From the NCBI GenBank assembly GCA_015222405.1, contig JADFVG010000203.1, positions 1 to 6,640 on the forward strand: DNA of 6,640 bases, given 5' to 3'. This document shows positions 4,666-6,640 of the stretch, in pieces (the stretch's first letter is position 1; each line of letters starts with the position of its first letter). The notes under the pieces were generated by a model. The model had not been told where the DNA came from, ran no database searches, and saw nothing but the letters and a program-made list of their open reading frames with translations. The DNA comes from Chloroflexota bacterium (lineage in GTDB: Bacteria > Chloroflexota > Dehalococcoidia > E44-bin15). The translations under genes were made by a program, and so were the position numbers.

Positions 4666-5678
4666 TTGCTTACTTGAGGTATCTCTCGGAACGGTTCGTT
4701 ATCTTTGTGGCGACAATCTTCATTTCCATCACCATCGTCTTCTTCGTGCCCCGCCTCGTTCCTGGCCATCCCCTCACCGCCGTCTTCAGCAGAATGGCAG
4801 CCGCAGGGGGAAGAGTGAATGCCCCGCAGCTCATTGAGGAGTACAACCGCCTCTTCGGCCTGGACAAGAGTCTGTGGGAACAGTACGTTCGCTTCCTGCG
4901 AGAGCTGGCCCGGGGAAATCTGGGCTACTCCATCGGTAACTTCCCCGCCCACGTGTCCGACATGCTGAGGTCCGCGGTCCCCTGGACCATCGGCCTCCTG
5001 ACGCTGACGACGCTGATCAGTTGGGTGCTGGGTTCGCTGATCGGCGCCGTGGTGGGATGGAGGGGTGGGAAATCACGGTTCATTCAGGCCCTCGTTCCGG
5101 CGGCCCTGGTGTTGTACACCATCCCCTATTACATCCTGGCCATCATCCTCATCTTCCTCTTCGCCTTTCAATGGCCGATCTTCCCTCTCTCCGGAGCGTA
5201 CTCAGTAGGGCTTAGGCCGGAACTCTCCCTCGACTTTGCCCTGGACGTGCTCCGCCATGGCACGCTGCCGGCCTTGAGCATCATCCTTGTTTCCCTGGGC
5301 TGGTGGTTCCTCTCCATGCGGAGCCTGATCACTTCCTTGAAGGGCGAGGACTATATCCTACAGGCTGAGGCTAAGGGGCTCTCCGACCGGCGGATCCTCT
5401 GGGGTTACGCCTTCCGAAATGCCCTGCTGCCCCAGGCGACCGGCCTGGCCATCTCTCTGGGCCGCATCGTCGGGGGGGCGCTCATCACCGAGGTGATCTT
5501 TGCCTACCCCGGCCTTGGTTGGTTAATCTACAACTCCATTACGAGTATCGACTTCCCGGTGATCCAGGGCGGTGTCCTCCTCATCGTCTTCGCGGTAGCA
5601 TTAGCCAATTTCGTCATTGACATGGCCTACCCCCTGATTGACCCGAGGATACGCTACGAGCGGGCAGGGAGGGGATAG
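4662..5678 (+). CDS. dppB: ABC transporter permease, DppB/OppB type, 338 aa
   Basis: Inner-membrane subunit that forms half of the translocation path. Seen: TM1 at about 12-29 followed by RLVPGHP (31-37), the family's usual RLxPGDP with His for Asp; a periplasmic loop with LFGLDKSLWEQYVRFL and GNLGYS (64-90); further helices at about 107-132, 143-168, 203-218, 260-280 and 300-325; and the EAA loop that docks on the ATPase, DYILQAEAKGLSDRRI with AFRNALLPQ (230-258). Near the C-terminus come TEVIFAYPGLG (276-286) and IDPRIRYE. Length matches full-size DppB. It is separated from the binding protein by about 1.3 kb containing the orphan gene, but continues directly into the second permease after only three bases. 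With no clear promoter just upstream, its transcription probably depends on read-through of the island or on a promoter within it. Confidence 0.95.
   Translation: MIAYLRYLSERFVIFVATIFISITIVFFVPRLVPGHPLTAVFSRMAAAGGRVNAPQLIEEYNRLFGLDKSLWEQYVRFLRELARGNLGYSIGNFPAHVSDMLRSAVPWTIGLLTLTTLISWVLGSLIGAVVGWRGGKSRFIQALVPAALVLYTIPYYILAIILIFLFAFQWPIFPLSGAYSVGLRPELSLDFALDVLRHGTLPALSIILVSLGWWFLSMRSLITSLKGEDYILQAEAKGLSDRRILWGYAFRNALLPQATGLAISLGRIVGGALITEVIFAYPGLGWLIYNSITSIDFPVIQGGVLLIVFAVALANFVIDMAYPLIDPRIRYERAGRG
5666..5674 (+). promoter_or_regulatory. Ribosome binding site of the second permease
   Basis: The purine run AGGGAGGGG overlaps the last codons of the first permease and ends seven bases before ATG 5682, consistent with coupled translation of the two permeases in equal amounts. 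Confidence 0.65.
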
Positions 5679-5681
5679 ACC

Positions 5682-6551
5682 ATGGCAGAGGTTCGAGTTG
5701 AAGCACAGCGGGGATATGCAGGGGAGCTCCTGCACAACAGAAAGTTTTTCATTGGAACGATCATCTTTTTGGCGTTGTTGGCAGCGGCTGTGGTGGGGAA
5801 CTTCTTTGTGGACCCCGTGCAACGTCGTACCGGTAGCTTCCCCGCCCGACTTCCCCCGGGACCGGGAGGCCTGCTGGGCACCGACTCTCTAGGGCGAAGC
5901 GTCGCCATCCAGATGAGCGAAGCCGTGCCCAATTCCCTGCAAGTCGGCCTGATTGCGGCCTTCCTTGGTACCCTGCTAGGGGCCCTCATCGGTTTTACCA
6001 GCGGTTACTTCGGCGGGGTGGTTGACGCTGTGCTAAGGATATTAATTGACGTCTTCCTCTCGGTACCCTCCCTCGTGTTCCTGATTTTGATCGCCTCCCT
6101 GGTGAGGGGGTTGGGGGTGCAGACCATGGCTCTGATCATCGGGGCCTTTGCCTGGCCCTCCCCCGCCCGCCAGGTCCGGGCCCAGGTGCTGAGTCTGAAG
6201 GAGCGGGCCTTCGTCCAGATCGCTCGCCTCTCGGGTATGTCCGGCCTGGAGATCATCTTCCGCGAGTTGATGCCCCACATGTTACAGTGGCTTGGGGCTA
6301 ACTTCGTCAACGCCTTCATCGCCGCCATCCTGGCCGAGTCGGGGCTGTCCCTCCTGGGGCTGGGTCCCCAGAAAGAGATGACCCTGGGCATGATGATCTA
6401 CTGGGCCCTCAGCTTCTCGGCCATCTTGCAGAACCTCTGGTGGTGGTGGTTAACCCCGATCCTTACCCTCATGTGCCTCTTTCTCTCCTTGTACCTGGTC
6501 CATCTGGGTTTCGATGAGGTGAGCAATCCCCGGCTTCGGTCGCAGGTGTGA
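5682..6551 (+). CDS. dppC: ABC transporter permease, DppC/OppC type, 289 aa
   Basis: Second inner-membrane subunit, pairing with the upstream permease. Seen: a cytoplasmic N-terminus, TM1 at about 22-43, then LLGTDSLGRS (64-73), the family's LGTDxxGRD with Ser for the usual Asp. The core follows: SLQVGL with helices at about 86-106, FGGVVDAVLRILIDVFLSVPSL (110-131) and 131-157. The EAA loop is FVQIARLSGMSGLEIIFREL with MPH (177-199), which lacks the usual Ala-Ala pair (Ile-Ala instead). AAILAESGLSLLGLG (214-228), the tryptophan cluster NLWWWWLTP and the ending VSNPRLR (DPRLR in most members) complete the family pattern. Length is normal. The small departures at conserved positions mark a divergent subfamily rather than damage, as the frame is intact and helices are complete. 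Confidence 0.95.
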   Translation: MAEVRVEAQRGYAGELLHNRKFFIGTIIFLALLAAAVVGNFFVDPVQRRTGSFPARLPPGPGGLLGTDSLGRSVAIQMSEAVPNSLQVGLIAAFLGTLLGALIGFTSGYFGGVVDAVLRILIDVFLSVPSLVFLILIASLVRGLGVQTMALIIGAFAWPSPARQVRAQVLSLKERAFVQIARLSGMSGLEIIFRELMPHMLQWLGANFVNAFIAAILAESGLSLLGLGPQKEMTLGMMIYWALSFSAILQNLWWWWLTPILTLMCLFLSLYLVHLGFDEVSNPRLRSQV

Positions 6552-6591
6552 GGGTGCGCTGTCTCAGCATCCCATAAAACAAAATATCTAT

Positions 6592-6620
6592 TTGACAAAC
6601 ATCGTCGAGTGTGCTATAAT
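6592..6620 (+). promoter_or_regulatory. Consensus sigma-70 promoter for a gene beyond the window
   Basis: TTGACA (6592-6597) and TATAAT (6615-6620) are perfect hexamers separated by the ideal 17 bases, with an AT-rich stretch just upstream (6573-6592). Transcription should start near 6627. It points rightward, out of the window, and is by far the best promoter here. Confidence 0.9.
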
Positions 6621-6624
6621 CTGT

Positions 6625-6640
6625 TTGCACACGTTTGCAA
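6625..6640 (+). promoter_or_regulatory. LacI-family operator-like palindrome at the transcription start
   Basis: TTGCACACGTTTGCAA is centred on a CpG; the half-sites TTGCACAC and TTGCAAAC match at 7 of 8 positions. This closely follows the LacI/GalR-family consensus (TGnAAACGTTTnCA). It begins five bases after the -10 box and covers +1, a position where a bound repressor would block initiation. GTTTGCA also occurs as a direct repeat (6623-6629, 6633-6639). The palindrome reaches the last base of the window, so it may extend further. Confidence 0.7.

Noticed and set aside
4398..4952. 184-codon minus-strand frame crossing the gap before the first permease
   Set aside because: More than half is antisense to the permease N-terminus, it has no ribosome site or recognised motif, and its composition looks non-coding.

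Overview
The window holds most of an oligopeptide/dipeptide-type (Dpp/Opp, PepT-family) ABC importer in unusual gene order, cut in two by an AT-rich island. Seen directly: a partial ATPase C-terminus (1-210), a full second ATPase (219-1253), a large family-5 solute-binding lipoprotein (1453-3351), and two inner-membrane permeases (4662-5678, 5682-6551), all on the + strand. Together these are the five standard parts of such an importer: lipoprotein receptor, permease pair and ATPase pair. The order is D-F-A-[insert]-B-C rather than the common A-B-C-D-F.

The organism is probably a member of Chloroflexota. This is an inference. It rests on the GC-rich coding DNA and on the valine/glutamate-rich linker that follows the lipid-anchored cysteine of the binding protein, a style very common in lipoproteins of that phylum. 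The transported substrate cannot be read from sequence. Family-5 binding proteins carry peptides, nickel or oligosaccharides. The aromatic-rich C-terminus and a LacI-type operator at the end of the window make a sugar at least as plausible as a peptide.

Region by region: 1-1253 holds the ATPases. 1254-1452 is a gap with a perfect but loosely spaced Shine-Dalgarno in front of a possible 44-codon leader ORF, which overlaps the binding-protein start. 1453-3351 is the binding protein. 3352-3683 is non-coding and packed with dyads: a GC-rich terminator-like hairpin, a second imperfect palindrome, a TATAAT box, then two tandem, related hairpins that differ by compensatory base pairs. 3684-4433 is an AT-rich orphan gene for a two-TM protein of unknown function. 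4434-4661 is non-coding, with a bulged inverted repeat and an open frame whose stop overlaps the permease start. 4662-6551 holds the permeases. 6552-6640 carries a consensus sigma-70 promoter (TTGACA, 17 bp, TATAAT) and a near-perfect LacI-family palindrome at its start site, for a gene that lies beyond the window.

The most unusual signal is the 3352-4661 island: an orphan membrane protein preceded by paired covarying hairpins, placed inside a transporter operon. No defence, CRISPR, transposase or RNA gene was recognised.
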